The notes beneath the pieces were generated by a model. That model saw only the letters and a list, made by a program, of their open reading frames with translations, had not been told where the DNA came from and ran no database searches. 64,000 bases of DNA from Pseudofrankia saprophytica (lineage in GTDB: Bacteria > Actinomycetota > Actinomycetes > Frankiales > Frankiaceae): NCBI RefSeq assembly GCF_000235425.2, contig NZ_KI912266.1, positions 6,726,553 through 6,790,552 on the forward strand, given 5' to 3'. Both the position numbers and the translations under genes were made by a program. Shown one piece after another: positions 45,098 to 53,856 of this stretch (the stretch's first letter is position 1; the number at the start of each line of letters is the position of its first letter).

Positions 45098-45964
45098 TCA
45101 GCGCGCGAAGTTGAGCCGAAGGCCCGGCCAGGGCCACTGGAGCGAGTAGAGAACGCCGCGCCCCGCCGAGCAGATGAACGCGGTGTCGCCGTCCGGGCCA
45201 CCGAAGCAGATGTTGGTCACGTAGGGGTCGTGCTCGGGCGTCACGAACTCCCGGAGAACCTCGCCGCCCGGGCTGATCACCGTGATCCCCGACTTCTCCA
45301 GATTCGAGGCGCAGACGTTGCCGGCCCCGTCGATCGCCAGGCCGTCCCAGTGATGCTCGCCGCCGGTGGAGTACAGCTCGGTGGTGGCGCCGAGGGAGCC
45401 GGGTGCCTTCACGTCCCAGGCGAGCACCCGCCCCGAGTAGGTCTCCGAGGCGTAGAGCTTCGCGCCGTCCGGCGACAGCCCCATACCGTTGGGATACTCG
45501 AGGCCTTCCATAGCGATCCGGATCGTGCCCGCCGCGGGATCGGCGTAGTACAGCACGCCGCGGGTGGTGTCGACGATGTAGCACGAGCCGTGCTCGTCGA
45601 ACACGATGTCGTTGAGATTGCCGATAGGCGTGCCGTCTACCTGGGTGAACACGACCTCGACGCTGCCCGTGGACAGGTCGACTCGTTGGACGTATCCGCC
45701 CTCGTTGCCCTCGGCCATCCAGTACGGAAACCGGATCTGGTCCTCGGTCTTGAAGGCCAGCCCACCGTTGTTGCAGACGTAGACGGCGCCGTCGGGGCCG
45801 AGGGCCGCGCCGTTGGGACCACCGCCGCAGTGGATGGGGGACAGCGCGCCGTCCGCCGCGACGCGGGTCAGCGCGCCACCCTCGATCTCGACCACGAGCA
45901 CCGAACCGTCATCGAGCGCGATCGGTCCTTCGGGGAACCGCAAGCCGCTGGCCAGGACCTTCAT
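45098..45964 (-). CDS. SMP-30/gluconolactonase-like hydrolase
   Basis: 288 residues, ATG 45964 with GGAGG upstream. A six-bladed propeller with the metal ligands of the family: Glu in GLRFPEGPIAL, Asn in GTPIGNLNDIVFD, and the N-x-x-G-L-S-P-D-G segment YPNGMGLSPDGAKLYASET followed by HHWDGLAIDGAGNV with the catalytic Asp. Family members hydrolyse sugar or related lactones with Ca2+ or Zn2+. It is 206 bp downstream of the XRE-cupin gene on the same strand. The lactone is unknown. Confidence 0.92.
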   Translation of the reverse strand: MKVLASGLRFPEGPIALDDGSVLVVEIEGGALTRVAADGALSPIHCGGGPNGAALGPDGAVYVCNNGGLAFKTEDQIRFPYWMAEGNEGGYVQRVDLSTGSVEVVFTQVDGTPIGNLNDIVFDEHGSCYIVDTTRGVLYYADPAAGTIRIAMEGLEYPNGMGLSPDGAKLYASETYSGRVLAWDVKAPGSLGATTELYSTGGEHHWDGLAIDGAGNVCASNLEKSGITVISPGGEVLREFVTPEHDPYVTNICFGGPDGDTAFICSAGRGVLYSLQWPWPGLRLNFAR

Positions 45965-46170
45965 GCGTGGACCTCCATGCCGCACCGGGCGTACCGAATC
46001 GAGCACCCGGATCGAATCGGGCACACGGTCCGACATTGTGCTCAACCGGACGAACCCGGTCGAGCACTGGTCCACGGCCCGGTCGGCGGCGTCGGTGTCC
46101 TGTGACATCCCTCCGTCGACGGCGAGGGTGTCGCCGGAGACGTACGGCGACGCCGGACCGCGGCCGCCGC

Positions 46171-46836
46171 CTAGTCGGTGACGAACCAGATGGCACGGAC
46201 GAGCTGGCTGGTCTCGTTGCGCAGCCGGTGGGGGACGTCGCCGCTGATCCTGATCGCCTCGCCCGGCCCTACCTGGCGGGTCTGGCCGTCGATGATGATG
46301 GTCAGCGTTCCTTCGAGGATGTAGCCGTAGTCGGTGCCCCGATGCCGTTGCGGCTGGTCGGCCGGCGCCGAGTCCGCCCCCGGCTCGTAGTCCGTCAGCA
46401 GGAAGTCGACGTGCTCGTCGACCGGCTCGACCAGGCGGCGCCAGCGGACACCGGTCTGGAAGGCGAGGTACTCCGGCACCGGGGTCGGCTCCGGCGCGGG
46501 GCCCGTCGGCGCGGCGCCGTTCGCCCCTCGCCCATCGCCGACGCCGTCGGCGTTCGCCGCCGGGGCGGCCGGCGGCGCGGCCCGCGGCGGCACGCTGTGG
46601 CCCAGCAGCTCGTCGAGGGAGACGCCGAGCTCCGTCGCGATGGCGAACAGCGTGTTCACCGCCGCCTGGCTCTGGCCCAGCTCGAACTGGGACAGGAAGC
46701 TCGCGGAGACCCCGAGGCGGCGCGCCAGCTCCCGCACGGACAGGCCAGCGCGTTCCCGCGCGTGCCGAACGTTAGACCCAACGGACACGCTCATACCCCC
46801 AGGGCCAGATCGATCGGCCTTGCGTGACCCGGCCAC
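46171..46836 (-). CDS. XRE-family regulator with C-terminal cupin domain
   Basis: 221 residues. I take GTG 46836, because GGAGGAG lies six bases upstream; ATG 46794 in frame has a poorer site. The HTH (about residues 18-75) reads NVRHARERAGLSVRELARRLGVSASFLSQFELGQSQ. A disordered Ala/Pro linker (about 88-120) leads to the cupin domain (about 140-221) with DYGYILEGTLTIIIDGQTRQVGPGEAIRI and VPHRLRNET, keeping the His used for metal binding. This is the PuuR/ClcA-like group that binds a small ligand in the cupin. It probably controls the flanking catabolic genes. Confidence 0.9.
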   Translation of the reverse strand: MAGSRKADRSGPGGMSVSVGSNVRHARERAGLSVRELARRLGVSASFLSQFELGQSQAAVNTLFAIATELGVSLDELLGHSVPPRAAPPAAPAANADGVGDGRGANGAAPTGPAPEPTPVPEYLAFQTGVRWRRLVEPVDEHVDFLLTDYEPGADSAPADQPQRHRGTDYGYILEGTLTIIIDGQTRQVGPGEAIRISGDVPHRLRNETSQLVRAIWFVTD

Positions 46837-46851
46837 GTGGGGCTCCTCCGT

Positions 46852-46873
46852 GTGACGACCACAAAATCGTCAC
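46852..46873. promoter_or_regulatory. Dyad upstream of the XRE-cupin gene
   Basis: GTGACGA-N8-TCGTCAC, perfect 7-bp arms, immediately upstream of the ribosome binding site of the XRE-cupin gene and just after the stop of the acyl-CoA synthetase gene. The position suits autoregulation; the 22-bp span suits a dimeric HTH protein. Confidence 0.5.
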
Positions 46874-46927
46874 CGAGCGTACGCGGCGCGCACCGGGATG
46901 CCCCGCTCTTCGTCAGTCCCACGCGGG

Positions 46928-48748
46928 TCAGTTCCCTCCCGCCTCGGGCCGGTCCTCGCCGGCGCCGACCGACGCGGGTGGTGAGGAGCCGGCCGCCGCG
47001 CGACGCCGCAGCACGAACTTCTGCACCTTCCCACTCGGGGTGCGTGGCAGGTCGTCGACCACGACCAGCAGCTCCGGGGCCTTCTGGATGGCGAGGCCCG
47101 CCCCGGTCAGGTGGTCGCGCAGGTCGGCCAGCGTCGGCGGGGTCCGGCCCGGCGCCGGCACGACGAACGCGCAGGCACGCTCCACCAGCGTCGGGTCGGG
47201 GCTGGCGACGACGGCGACGTCCTGGACGGCGGGGTGGGTGAGCAGCACCGCCTCCACCTCGGCGGCGCTGAACTTCTCGCCGCCGCGGTTGATGATGTCC
47301 TTGATCCGCCCGGAGATGACCAGGGTGCCGTCGGGGCCGATCCGGGCCACGTCCCCGGTACGGAAGAAGCCGTCCGGGGTGAACGCGTCCCGGTTCAGCT
47401 CCCGGTCGAGGTAGCCCAGGAACAGCTCCGGGCCGCGCACCAGCAGCTCCCCCTCGCGTCCGGCACCGACGGCGGCAGCCGAGCCGGCGGCTCCAGCTCC
47501 AGCTCCAGCCCCGGCCCCGGCCCCAGCTCCAGCCCCGGCCCCGGCCCCGGCCCCGGCTGAGCTCTCCGGCCCGCCGGACAGGGCGTCGGGGTCGCAACGC
47601 AGCTCGTTGTCACCCATCGGCGGTCCTTCCCCGGCAGCGGCGGCGTCCAGGTCCCCGTACGGGTCGGCCATCGAGGAGGTCGGCAGCTCGGTCGAGCCGT
47701 AGGTGCGCACCACCCGCGTGCCCATCGCCGCGTGGGCCCGGCGGACCAGCGCGGCCGGGATGTCCGCGCCGCCGCAGACGAACACCCGCAGCGCGCTGCG
47801 ACGCCCCCGCTCGGCGTAGACGTCGGCCAGCCCGCGCAGGAACGGCGTGGCGCTGACGGTGAAGGCGCAGCGGTACTCCTCGATCAGGTCGAGGGCGGCC
47901 GCGGCGTCCCACCGGCTCTGCAGGACGACCGGGCAGCCGAGGTCCGCCGGCAGCAGCAACCCGTACGACAGACCGGTGATGTGGCTGAGCGGGGAGGCCA
48001 TGAACACCCGGTCGGCCGGGCCGAGCCGGGCGGCGCTCGCCATGGCGCGGGTCTCGGCGAGCAGCGTCTGGTGGCTGTGCAGCACGCCCTTCGGCGCTGA
48101 GGTGGTGCCCGAGGTGTAGAGCACGACCGCGATGTCACCCGGATCGGCCCGTGCCTGTCCCCGTGCGGCGGCGGGCTCCGGCGCGCCGGCGGGCGGGTCG
48201 GCCAGCCAGTCGGACAGCGACTCGACACCCGCGGCACCCGCGATGCCCTCGACACCCACGCGCACGGCGACCACCGTCGCCTCCGGCCGGTCGTCCGCCG
48301 GCGATGATCCGCTCCGGGCGGGCCGCGCCGCGCGCAGCGCCTCCCGCAGCACCTCGGCGTGCCGGTAGGAGCGGTACTGCTCGGGCACGAACGCCGCGGC
48401 CGGCCGGGTCTGGCGGACGATGTGGCCCAGCTCCCGTTCCCGGTAGATGGGCACCACCGGCACCAGCACCGCGCCGGCGAGGAAGACGCCCCAGGAGACC
48501 ACCATCGTCTCCCACCAGTTGGGGAGCTGGATCAGCACGGCGTCGCCGGTGCCGACGTGGCGAGCCCGCAGCCCGGCGGCGACCCGCTCGGCCGCCGCGG
48601 CGAGCTCGGCGTAGGTCAGCCGGCGCTCCCCCTCGACCACCGCGAGCTCGTCGCCGCGCGCGGCCACGGTCTCGCGCAGCCGGTCGGTGAACGTCGCCTG
48701 GGGAAGAACGTAGTGGTCCACCGCGTGCGGCCTGGTCGGGCTCAGCAT
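46928..48748 (-). CDS. Acyl-CoA synthetase (AMP-forming)
   Basis: 606 residues, ATG 48748 with GGAGGTGAC upstream; the start overlaps the stop of the E1 gene by 7 bp. ANL-superfamily motifs: [19 protein letters not shown] (P-loop with an unusual Ser-Ala after Thr-Thr), [40 protein letters not shown], and the C-terminal [12 protein letters not shown] with catalytic Lys. A long Ala-Gly repeat (residue numbers about 405-440) separates the GSTELP segment from the next core strand. It would activate an acid that the E1-type enzyme or its neighbours act on. Confidence 0.92.
   Translation of the reverse strand: MLSPTRPHAVDHYVLPQATFTDRLRETVAARGDELAVVEGERRLTYAELAAAAERVAAGLRARHVGTGDAVLIQLPNWWETMVVSWGVFLAGAVLVPVVPIYRERELGHIVRQTRPAAAFVPEQYRSYRHAEVLREALRAARPARSGSSPADDRPEATVVAVRVGVEGIAGAAGVESLSDWLADPPAGAPEPAAARGQARADPGDIAVVLYTSGTTSAPKGVLHSHQTLLAETRAMASAARLGPADRVFMASPLSHITGLSYGLLLPADLGCPVVLQSRWDAAAALDLIEEYRCAFTVSATPFLRGLADVYAERGRRSALRVFVCGGADIPAALVRRAHAAMGTRVVRTYGSTELPTSSMADPYGDLDAAAAGEGPPMGDNELRCDPDALSGGPESSAGAGAGAGAGAGAGAGAGAGAGAAGSAAAVGAGREGELLVRGPELFLGYLDRELNRDAFTPDGFFRTGDVARIGPDGTLVISGRIKDIINRGGEKFSAAEVEAVLLTHPAVQDVAVVASPDPTLVERACAFVVPAPGRTPPTLADLRDHLTGAGLAIQKAPELLVVVDDLPRTPSGKVQKFVLRRRAAAGSSPPASVGAGEDRPEAGGN
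47489..47558. repeat. GGCCCC/AGCTCC hexamer repeat in acyl-CoA synthetase
   Basis: About 11 tandem hexamers (CCGGCC, CAGCTC variants) encode about 22 alternating Ala-Gly residues in a loop of the synthetase. Length variation between strains would be expected. Confidence 0.85.
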
Positions 48749-50802
48749 GCCGTCACCTCCCGGACGGCCTGGACGATGTCGGCGGCGCCCGCCTCCCAGC
48801 GGCGTTCCAGCGACGGGGCGTACGGCGCCGGCGTGTAGCCGGCCCCGACCCGGCGCACCGGCGCGTCGAGCGACCAGAACCCCTCGTTCACGGCTAGCGC
48901 GGCGATCTCCGCGCCGACCCCGAAGTCGACCACCGCCTCGTGCGCGATGACCAGCCGGTTCGTCCGGGCGAGTGAGGCGAGCACCGCCTCCCGGTCCAGT
49001 GGGACGATCGTGCGCAGGTCCAGGACCTCCGCGTCGATGCCTTCCGTCGACAGTGTCTCGGCGGCGGCGAGCGCCTCGAACACCATTCGCGACCAGGACA
49101 CGATCGTGACGTCGGTGCCCGGACGGACCACCCGGGCCTGGCCCAGCGGAACGCGGTGGTCGGGGGTGGGCATCGCCCACTTCCGCTCGTACAACAGCCG
49201 GTTCTCGATGAACACCACCGGGTTGTCGTCCTCGATGGCGGTCCGCAGCAGGCCGTAGGCGTCGTCGCCGAAGCTGGGCATCACCACGGTCAGGCCCGGG
49301 ATGTGCGCGAAGAGCGTCTCCAGGCTCTGCGAGTGCTGGCTGCCCGACGAGCGGCCCGACCCGAACTGGGTGCGCACGACCATCGGAACGGTGACCGCGC
49401 CGCCGGTCATGAACCGCAGCTTGGCCGCCTGGTTCATGATCTGATCGAGACAGACCCCCAGGAAGTCCAGGTACATCAGCTCGACGACGGGACGCAGGCC
49501 CGCCATGGCCGCGCCCACCCCCAGGCCCATGATCGCGGTCTCCGCGATCGGCGTGTCCAGCACGCGGTCGGGGAACTCGCCGGCGAGGCCGCGGGTGAGA
49601 CCGAAGACGTTGCCGCCGGCGACGTCGATGCCGGCGAGGAAGACCGACGGGTCCGCGGCGAGGGCGTCGCGCATCGCCTGCCGCAGGATGCGCGAGCCCG
49701 ACGACGGGCGGCTGCCGGCCTCGTCGGCGGACACCGCCGCCGGGGACGGCCCGCCAGCCGGGGACAGCCCCGCCGCCGAGACGGCGCTCCCACCGACGGC
49801 CGTCGACGTGGCCGGGATTGCCGCGACGGCCGACGCGGCCCGGCGAGCCGGTCGCCCCGCATAGACATGGTCGGCGGCTCCGGCCGGATCCGGTTCGGGA
49901 GACTCCCGGGCGAACTTCTCGGCGTCCTCGACGTCCGCCTCAGCCCGCCGCTCGGCGCGCTCGACGTCCGCCGCCGGCACGCCCAGGTCGAGCAGCCGCG
50001 CCCGGGTCAGCAGCAGCGGGTCCCGGGCCGTCGCGTCGGCGAGGTCCGCCCGCTCCCGGTAGCGCTGCTCGTCGCCCTCGTAGTGGCCGCGCACCCGGGT
50101 GGTGACGCTCTCGACCAGCACCGGGCCATTCCCGGCCCGGACCTGGTCCAGCACCAGGCGCATCCCGTCGGCGACCGCCTCCACGTCGTTGCCGGCCAGC
50201 TCCACGAACGCCATGCCGTAGGCGCCGGCCCGCGCGCGCAACGGCACCGGATGCTGGTCCTCGGCCCGGGAGAACTCGGAGAAGCGGTTGTTCTCGCAGA
50301 AGAACACCAGCGGCAGCCGCCAGAGCGCGGCCATGTTCATCGCCTCGTGGAAGGCCCCGGTCGCGACGGCGCCGTCGCCGAAGAAGGCGATGACGGCATC
50401 TCCGCCGCCGCGGCGGCGCAGGGCGTGCGCGGCGCCGAGCGCGATCGGCAGCCCGGCGCCGACGATGCCGTTCGCGCCGAAGATGCCGAGCCCGGGGTCG
50501 GCGACGTGCATGGAGCCGCCGCGGCCGCGGCAGGCGCCGGTCTCCTTGGCCATCAGCTCGGCCATCATCTGTCGTGGGGGCAGGCCCTTGGCGAGGACGT
50601 GACCGTGCCCGCGGTGCGTCGACGTGATCACGTCGCTGGTGCGGGCGTGGGCGAGGGCGCCGACCGCGCAGGCCTCCTGGCCGACCGACGTGTGGACGAA
50701 TCCCGGCACCAGCCCGTCGCGGTACAGCACGGCGACCCGCTCCTCCACACGGCGGATCAGCACCATGCGTTCGTAGGCGTCGAGTAAGCGCGCGCAATCC
50801 AT
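48742..50802 (-). CDS. Fused E1 alpha/beta 2-oxoacid (or acetoin-type) dehydrogenase
   Basis: 686 residues, ATG 50802 with GGGAGAG upstream. The N-terminal half (about 1-320) is an E1 alpha subunit: VLIRRVEERVAVLYRDGLV, STHRGHGHVLAKG, and the ThDP motif FFGDGAVATGAFHEAMN ending ENN. An Ala/Ser-rich linker of about 40 residues joins the E1 beta half (about 360-686), which keeps AIAETAIMGLGVGAAMAGLRPVVELMYLDF, VVRTQFGSGRSSGSQHSQSLE and the C-terminal transketolase_C domain (IVSWSRMVFEALAAAE). Normally alpha and beta are separate genes. It is the promoter-proximal gene of an operon with the acyl-CoA synthetase. No E2 or E3 gene is present in the window, so its acceptor is unclear. Confidence 0.9.
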   Translation of the reverse strand: MDCARLLDAYERMVLIRRVEERVAVLYRDGLVPGFVHTSVGQEACAVGALAHARTSDVITSTHRGHGHVLAKGLPPRQMMAELMAKETGACRGRGGSMHVADPGLGIFGANGIVGAGLPIALGAAHALRRRGGGDAVIAFFGDGAVATGAFHEAMNMAALWRLPLVFFCENNRFSEFSRAEDQHPVPLRARAGAYGMAFVELAGNDVEAVADGMRLVLDQVRAGNGPVLVESVTTRVRGHYEGDEQRYRERADLADATARDPLLLTRARLLDLGVPAADVERAERRAEADVEDAEKFARESPEPDPAGAADHVYAGRPARRAASAVAAIPATSTAVGGSAVSAAGLSPAGGPSPAAVSADEAGSRPSSGSRILRQAMRDALAADPSVFLAGIDVAGGNVFGLTRGLAGEFPDRVLDTPIAETAIMGLGVGAAMAGLRPVVELMYLDFLGVCLDQIMNQAAKLRFMTGGAVTVPMVVRTQFGSGRSSGSQHSQSLETLFAHIPGLTVVMPSFGDDAYGLLRTAIEDDNPVVFIENRLLYERKWAMPTPDHRVPLGQARVVRPGTDVTIVSWSRMVFEALAAAETLSTEGIDAEVLDLRTIVPLDREAVLASLARTNRLVIAHEAVVDFGVGAEIAALAVNEGFWSLDAPVRRVGAGYTPAPYAPSLERRWEAGAADIVQAVREVTAC

Positions 50803-51002
50803 CTGGCTCTCCCGTCCGGGGGCACGACGACCGCCGGCTGCTCGCCGGGGCGTGACGGCTCGACCCGCCGAGGCTCCGCTGCCCCGCCGGCCGCGCGCGA
50901 CGGGCGGCGACGAGCGGCGATGGTCCGTCCGTGGGGTCGGCCGAGGGGGTCGGGCCGGTCGACTCGGCCGTGGCGGCCAACGTAGCCCCAACCGAACAGG
51001 AG

Positions 51003-51021
51003 TGTCCAGTGGGACTTGACA
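51003..51021. promoter_or_regulatory. First 19-bp dyad, E1/hydrolase divergent promoter
   Basis: TGTCCAGTGGGACTTGACA, an imperfect copy of the dyad at 51072; the shared consensus is TGTC-M-AGTG-S-S-ACTTGACA. The centre-to-centre spacing is 69 bp. Confidence 0.65.
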
Positions 51022-51071
51022 CCCCCGTTCGTCAACACCGAGAGTAACCAGGGTCGGCCACGCAGACCGAC

Positions 51072-51090
51072 TGTCAAGTGCCACTTGACA
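51072..51090. promoter_or_regulatory. Second 19-bp dyad, perfect
   Basis: TGTCAAGTGCCACTTGACA: 9-bp arms with a single central base, a perfect dyad. The two copies strongly suggest cooperative binding of a dimeric repressor controlling the two divergent genes. No dedicated regulator gene lies next to it; the XRE-cupin protein at 46.2-46.8 kb is the closest candidate. Confidence 0.7.
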
Positions 51091-51277
51091 ACGTGACGGA
51101 CGCCATCCACGATGGTCGACACGCCCACGGGTAACGCACCCGTAATAAGCAGGACGCCGCGAAACCGAGAAGTCGCCGCGACCGCTTCCTATACCAGCCC
51201 CAAGACCATGGGCCGGGGCGGGCGAACGCCTGACCAAAGGCATTCCACACGCTCCTGCCCACGCCGGAGGACTTCCG

Positions 51278-52222
51278 ATGCGCCGAGAAGACGTCGAGTT
51301 CAGCAGCGACGGCACGACCGTACGCGGCTGGCTCTACCGCCCGGATGTCGACGCGAGCACCGAGAAGGTTCCCGCCGTCGTGCTGGCCGGTGGCTGGTGC
51401 TATGTGCGAGAACTCGTCATGCCCTACTACGCGGAGGCGTTCGCATCCCTGGGAATCGCGGCGCTGGTGTTCGACTACCGCAATCTCGGGGTCTCCGACG
51501 GTGAGCCGCGCCAGCACCTCGACCCGTGGGCACAGATCCGCGACTACCAGAACGCGCTGAGCTTCCTGGAACGCGCCGACGGCATCGACCCGGACCGGCT
51601 CGGCGCCTGGGGCATCTCCTACTCCGGCGGCCACGTGCTCGTCCTGGCGGCCACCGACCCGCGGGTGAAGGCGATCGTCAGCCAGATCCCGGTGGTCGAC
51701 GGCTACCGGAACATGCGCCGGGTCCACGGCGGCCTCGGCTACCGCAAGCTGTGGGACGCCGTCCTCGAGGACCGCCGGCTGCGCTACGAGGACCCGGCAA
51801 AACGCCTGTACATCCCGCATGCCAGCGAGACACCCGACAGCGAGCTGTCGTCCTGGCCGTTCCCCGAGACGCGCACCACCTTCGCCGCGCTGCAGGCCAC
51901 CGAGGCGCCGCTGTACGAGAACCGCAGCACGATGGAGTCGGTCGACCTGCTGCTGAACTACGACGTCACGCCGTTCGCCGACCGGATCTACGACACCCCG
52001 GCGATGGTCATCGTGGCCGAGGGCGACGACATCACCCTGTGGGACCTCGAGATCGGCGTGTACAACCGCCTCCCGACCGCGAAGAAGGAACTCGTGGTCC
52101 TTCCGCACACGACGCACATGACCCTATACAGCGACCGGTCGAAGCTCGACCAGGCCGCCGCGCACGCGTCGCGCTGGTTCGCCGCCCAGCTGCTCGTTAC
52201 GACCTCGCGCAGGCCGGGCTGA
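51278..52222 (+). CDS. Alpha/beta hydrolase
   Basis: 314 residues, ATG 51278 with GGAGGA upstream. Alpha/beta-hydrolase fold: strand VVLAGGWCYVRELVMPYYAEAF, LVFDYRNLGVSDG, nucleophile elbow GISYSGGHVLV (Ser), Asp in VIVAEGDDITLWD and His in VLPHTTHMTLY. It resembles the YcjY/DUF1100-type hydrolases and dienelactone-hydrolase relatives, which cleave small esters or C-C bonds. It lacks a signal peptide, so it is cytoplasmic. It is divergent from the E1 operon across two shared dyads, so it is co-regulated with it (inference). Confidence 0.92.
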   Translation: MRREDVEFSSDGTTVRGWLYRPDVDASTEKVPAVVLAGGWCYVRELVMPYYAEAFASLGIAALVFDYRNLGVSDGEPRQHLDPWAQIRDYQNALSFLERADGIDPDRLGAWGISYSGGHVLVLAATDPRVKAIVSQIPVVDGYRNMRRVHGGLGYRKLWDAVLEDRRLRYEDPAKRLYIPHASETPDSELSSWPFPETRTTFAALQATEAPLYENRSTMESVDLLLNYDVTPFADRIYDTPAMVIVAEGDDITLWDLEIGVYNRLPTAKKELVVLPHTTHMTLYSDRSKLDQAAAHASRWFAAQLLVTTSRRPG

Positions 52223-52470
52223 CCCGCACCAACCGCATTCATCGCTATTCCCCGAGCGCCCTCGCCCGGCTTGTGACGCAGCTTCCCCCTCCACCTTCCG
52301 CGCCATCACGCGATGGCATCACCCGGCCGGCGGGAACGTTTCGGGCAGACGATATACCGACTGATTCACGGGCTCCGGCGGTGCGACCGCCACCGCGGTT
52401 CCGCGCGCCCCGACCGGTCCGTCACCCGCCGCGCCGAGGCGGAAAACCGGCTCATCAAGGAGACAGCACG

Positions 52471-53778
52471 ATGGCATCGAACGAGTCACGCATCGTCGAT
52501 TTCGCAAGGAACGCAAGATTCTCGCACCCGACCTCACGGCGCTCGTTCCTCGCCGCCATGGGCGCCGCGGGCATCGCTCTGGGTATCGGTGCCTGCGGCT
52601 CGGACTCCGGCTCGTCGACCGCCGCGGCCGGGGCGAGCGGCGCGGCCGGCGGCGGCAAGCTGGTCCGGAAGCGCACCTTCTCCCAGGTCACCACGCTGTC
52701 CAACGACTACTTCGTCGCCTTCAACGACGGCGGCAAGCAGGCGATGGCCGCGTTAGGCGTGCCGATGTCCAGCCTGGAGGACCAGGGAAACGTCAACACC
52801 GCCATCGGGCAGGTGGGCAACGTCCGGACCTCCGGCGGCGCGTCGATCTTCGGCACCCCGGCGACCGAGGCCCAGGCCGCGGCCGTCACCAAGGCCTGCC
52901 AGGCCGCCGGCATCCTCTACGCCAGCTCGTACACCGCCCCGGCCTGGTACACCCCGGCGGACGCCGACAAGTGGGTCCGGTTCATCACGCCGCCGTCGGT
53001 GAAGATCGCGGAGGCCACCGCGCGCGCCATGTTCCAGAAGGTCGGCGGCTCCGGCACGATCATCCACGTCCCGGGCCAGAAGGGCTCGTCGGCCGACGAC
53101 CAGCGCACCGCCGGCCTGAACACGGCGCTGAAGGACTTCCCGAACATCAAGATCGTCACCGCGTCGCCCGGCAACTGGACCTCCGAGGACGCCCGGACCT
53201 CGCTGACGAACATCCTGCCGTCGGTCAAGGACTTCGTCGGCGTCTTCGCCCAGAACGACAGCGAGGCCGCCGGCGTCATCGCGGCGCTGGACGCCCAGCG
53301 CATCACCGGCAAGATCGTCGTCGGCTTCGACGGCAACAAGCAGAACATCCAGTACATCGCCGACGGCAAGCAGTACCTGACCAGCGCGACCGTCGGCGGC
53401 CTGACCGCCGGCCTGCTCGGGATCACCGTCTTCGACGTGCTGAACGACGTCGAGTTCTCCCTCCCGGAGAAGTTCATCTCCCAGGGCGCGCTGCTGGTCA
53501 CCCCCGAGACCGCCGACAAGGTGCTCTCCACCGTCTACGCGGACAAGCTGCCGTTCGAGTGGGAGCGGATGAGCAAGGCCCTGCACCCGAACGACTGGGA
53601 CCCGCAGACCCTGCTGAACCCGATCGACCCCAACGAGTACTACAAGGGCGTCCCCCAGGACGAGTACAAGCTGAACTCCGCCTGGGCGTCCGCCGACATC
53701 GCCTCGGTGCGGACCACCTACGCCAGCGCCTTCAAGTCCGGCCCGCTGCTCGAGTTCAAGGACAGCCTCGTCGCCTAG
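52471..53778 (+). CDS. Sugar-type ABC transporter substrate-binding lipoprotein
   Basis: 435 residues, ATG 52471 with AAGGAG eight bases upstream. The N-terminus has a Tat-like twin Arg (SRRSFLAAMG) with a hydrophobic core ending at GIGAC, a lipobox-like site, so it should be exported and lipid-anchored. The mature part is a type 1 periplasmic-binding fold (Peripla_BP_4): LSNDYFVAFNDGGKQAMAALG, ATEAQAAAVTKACQAAGI, FVGVFAQNDSEAAGVIAALDA and KIVVGFDGNKQNIQYIADGK. This is the ribose/galactose-binding family, though the ligand cannot be named. It is the first gene of the importer operon. A hairpin pair follows it. Confidence 0.93.
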   Translation: MASNESRIVDFARNARFSHPTSRRSFLAAMGAAGIALGIGACGSDSGSSTAAAGASGAAGGGKLVRKRTFSQVTTLSNDYFVAFNDGGKQAMAALGVPMSSLEDQGNVNTAIGQVGNVRTSGGASIFGTPATEAQAAAVTKACQAAGILYASSYTAPAWYTPADADKWVRFITPPSVKIAEATARAMFQKVGGSGTIIHVPGQKGSSADDQRTAGLNTALKDFPNIKIVTASPGNWTSEDARTSLTNILPSVKDFVGVFAQNDSEAAGVIAALDAQRITGKIVVGFDGNKQNIQYIADGKQYLTSATVGGLTAGLLGITVFDVLNDVEFSLPEKFISQGALLVTPETADKVLSTVYADKLPFEWERMSKALHPNDWDPQTLLNPIDPNEYYKGVPQDEYKLNSAWASADIASVRTTYASAFKSGPLLEFKDSLVA

Positions 53779-53783
53779 CCGGA

Positions 53784-53816
53784 CCCAGGCAGCACGCCTG
53801 GGCAGCGGACCCAGGC
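53784..53816 (+). terminator. Alternative hairpins between binding-protein and ATPase genes
   Basis: GCCTGGG (53796-53802) can pair perfectly with CCCAGGC on either side: upstream 53784-53790 (5-nt loop) or downstream 53810-53816 (7-nt loop). The region is an 18-bp direct repeat (GGACCCAGGCAGCACGCC) spaced 26 bp apart. It probably terminates or attenuates part of the transcripts, giving more binding protein than transporter, or protects the upstream mRNA. Confidence 0.5.
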
Positions 53817-53856
53817 AGCACGCCCAGGCACACAGAAAGTGGGGTGGATCCAGCCC

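Larger units (their letters stand above)
50803..51277. other. 475-bp divergent control region
   Basis: Between the E1 gene and the alpha/beta hydrolase gene. Apart from two 19-bp dyads (listed separately) there is no gene or further recognisable element; the segment 50820-50990 is plain GC-rich DNA. Confidence 0.7.
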
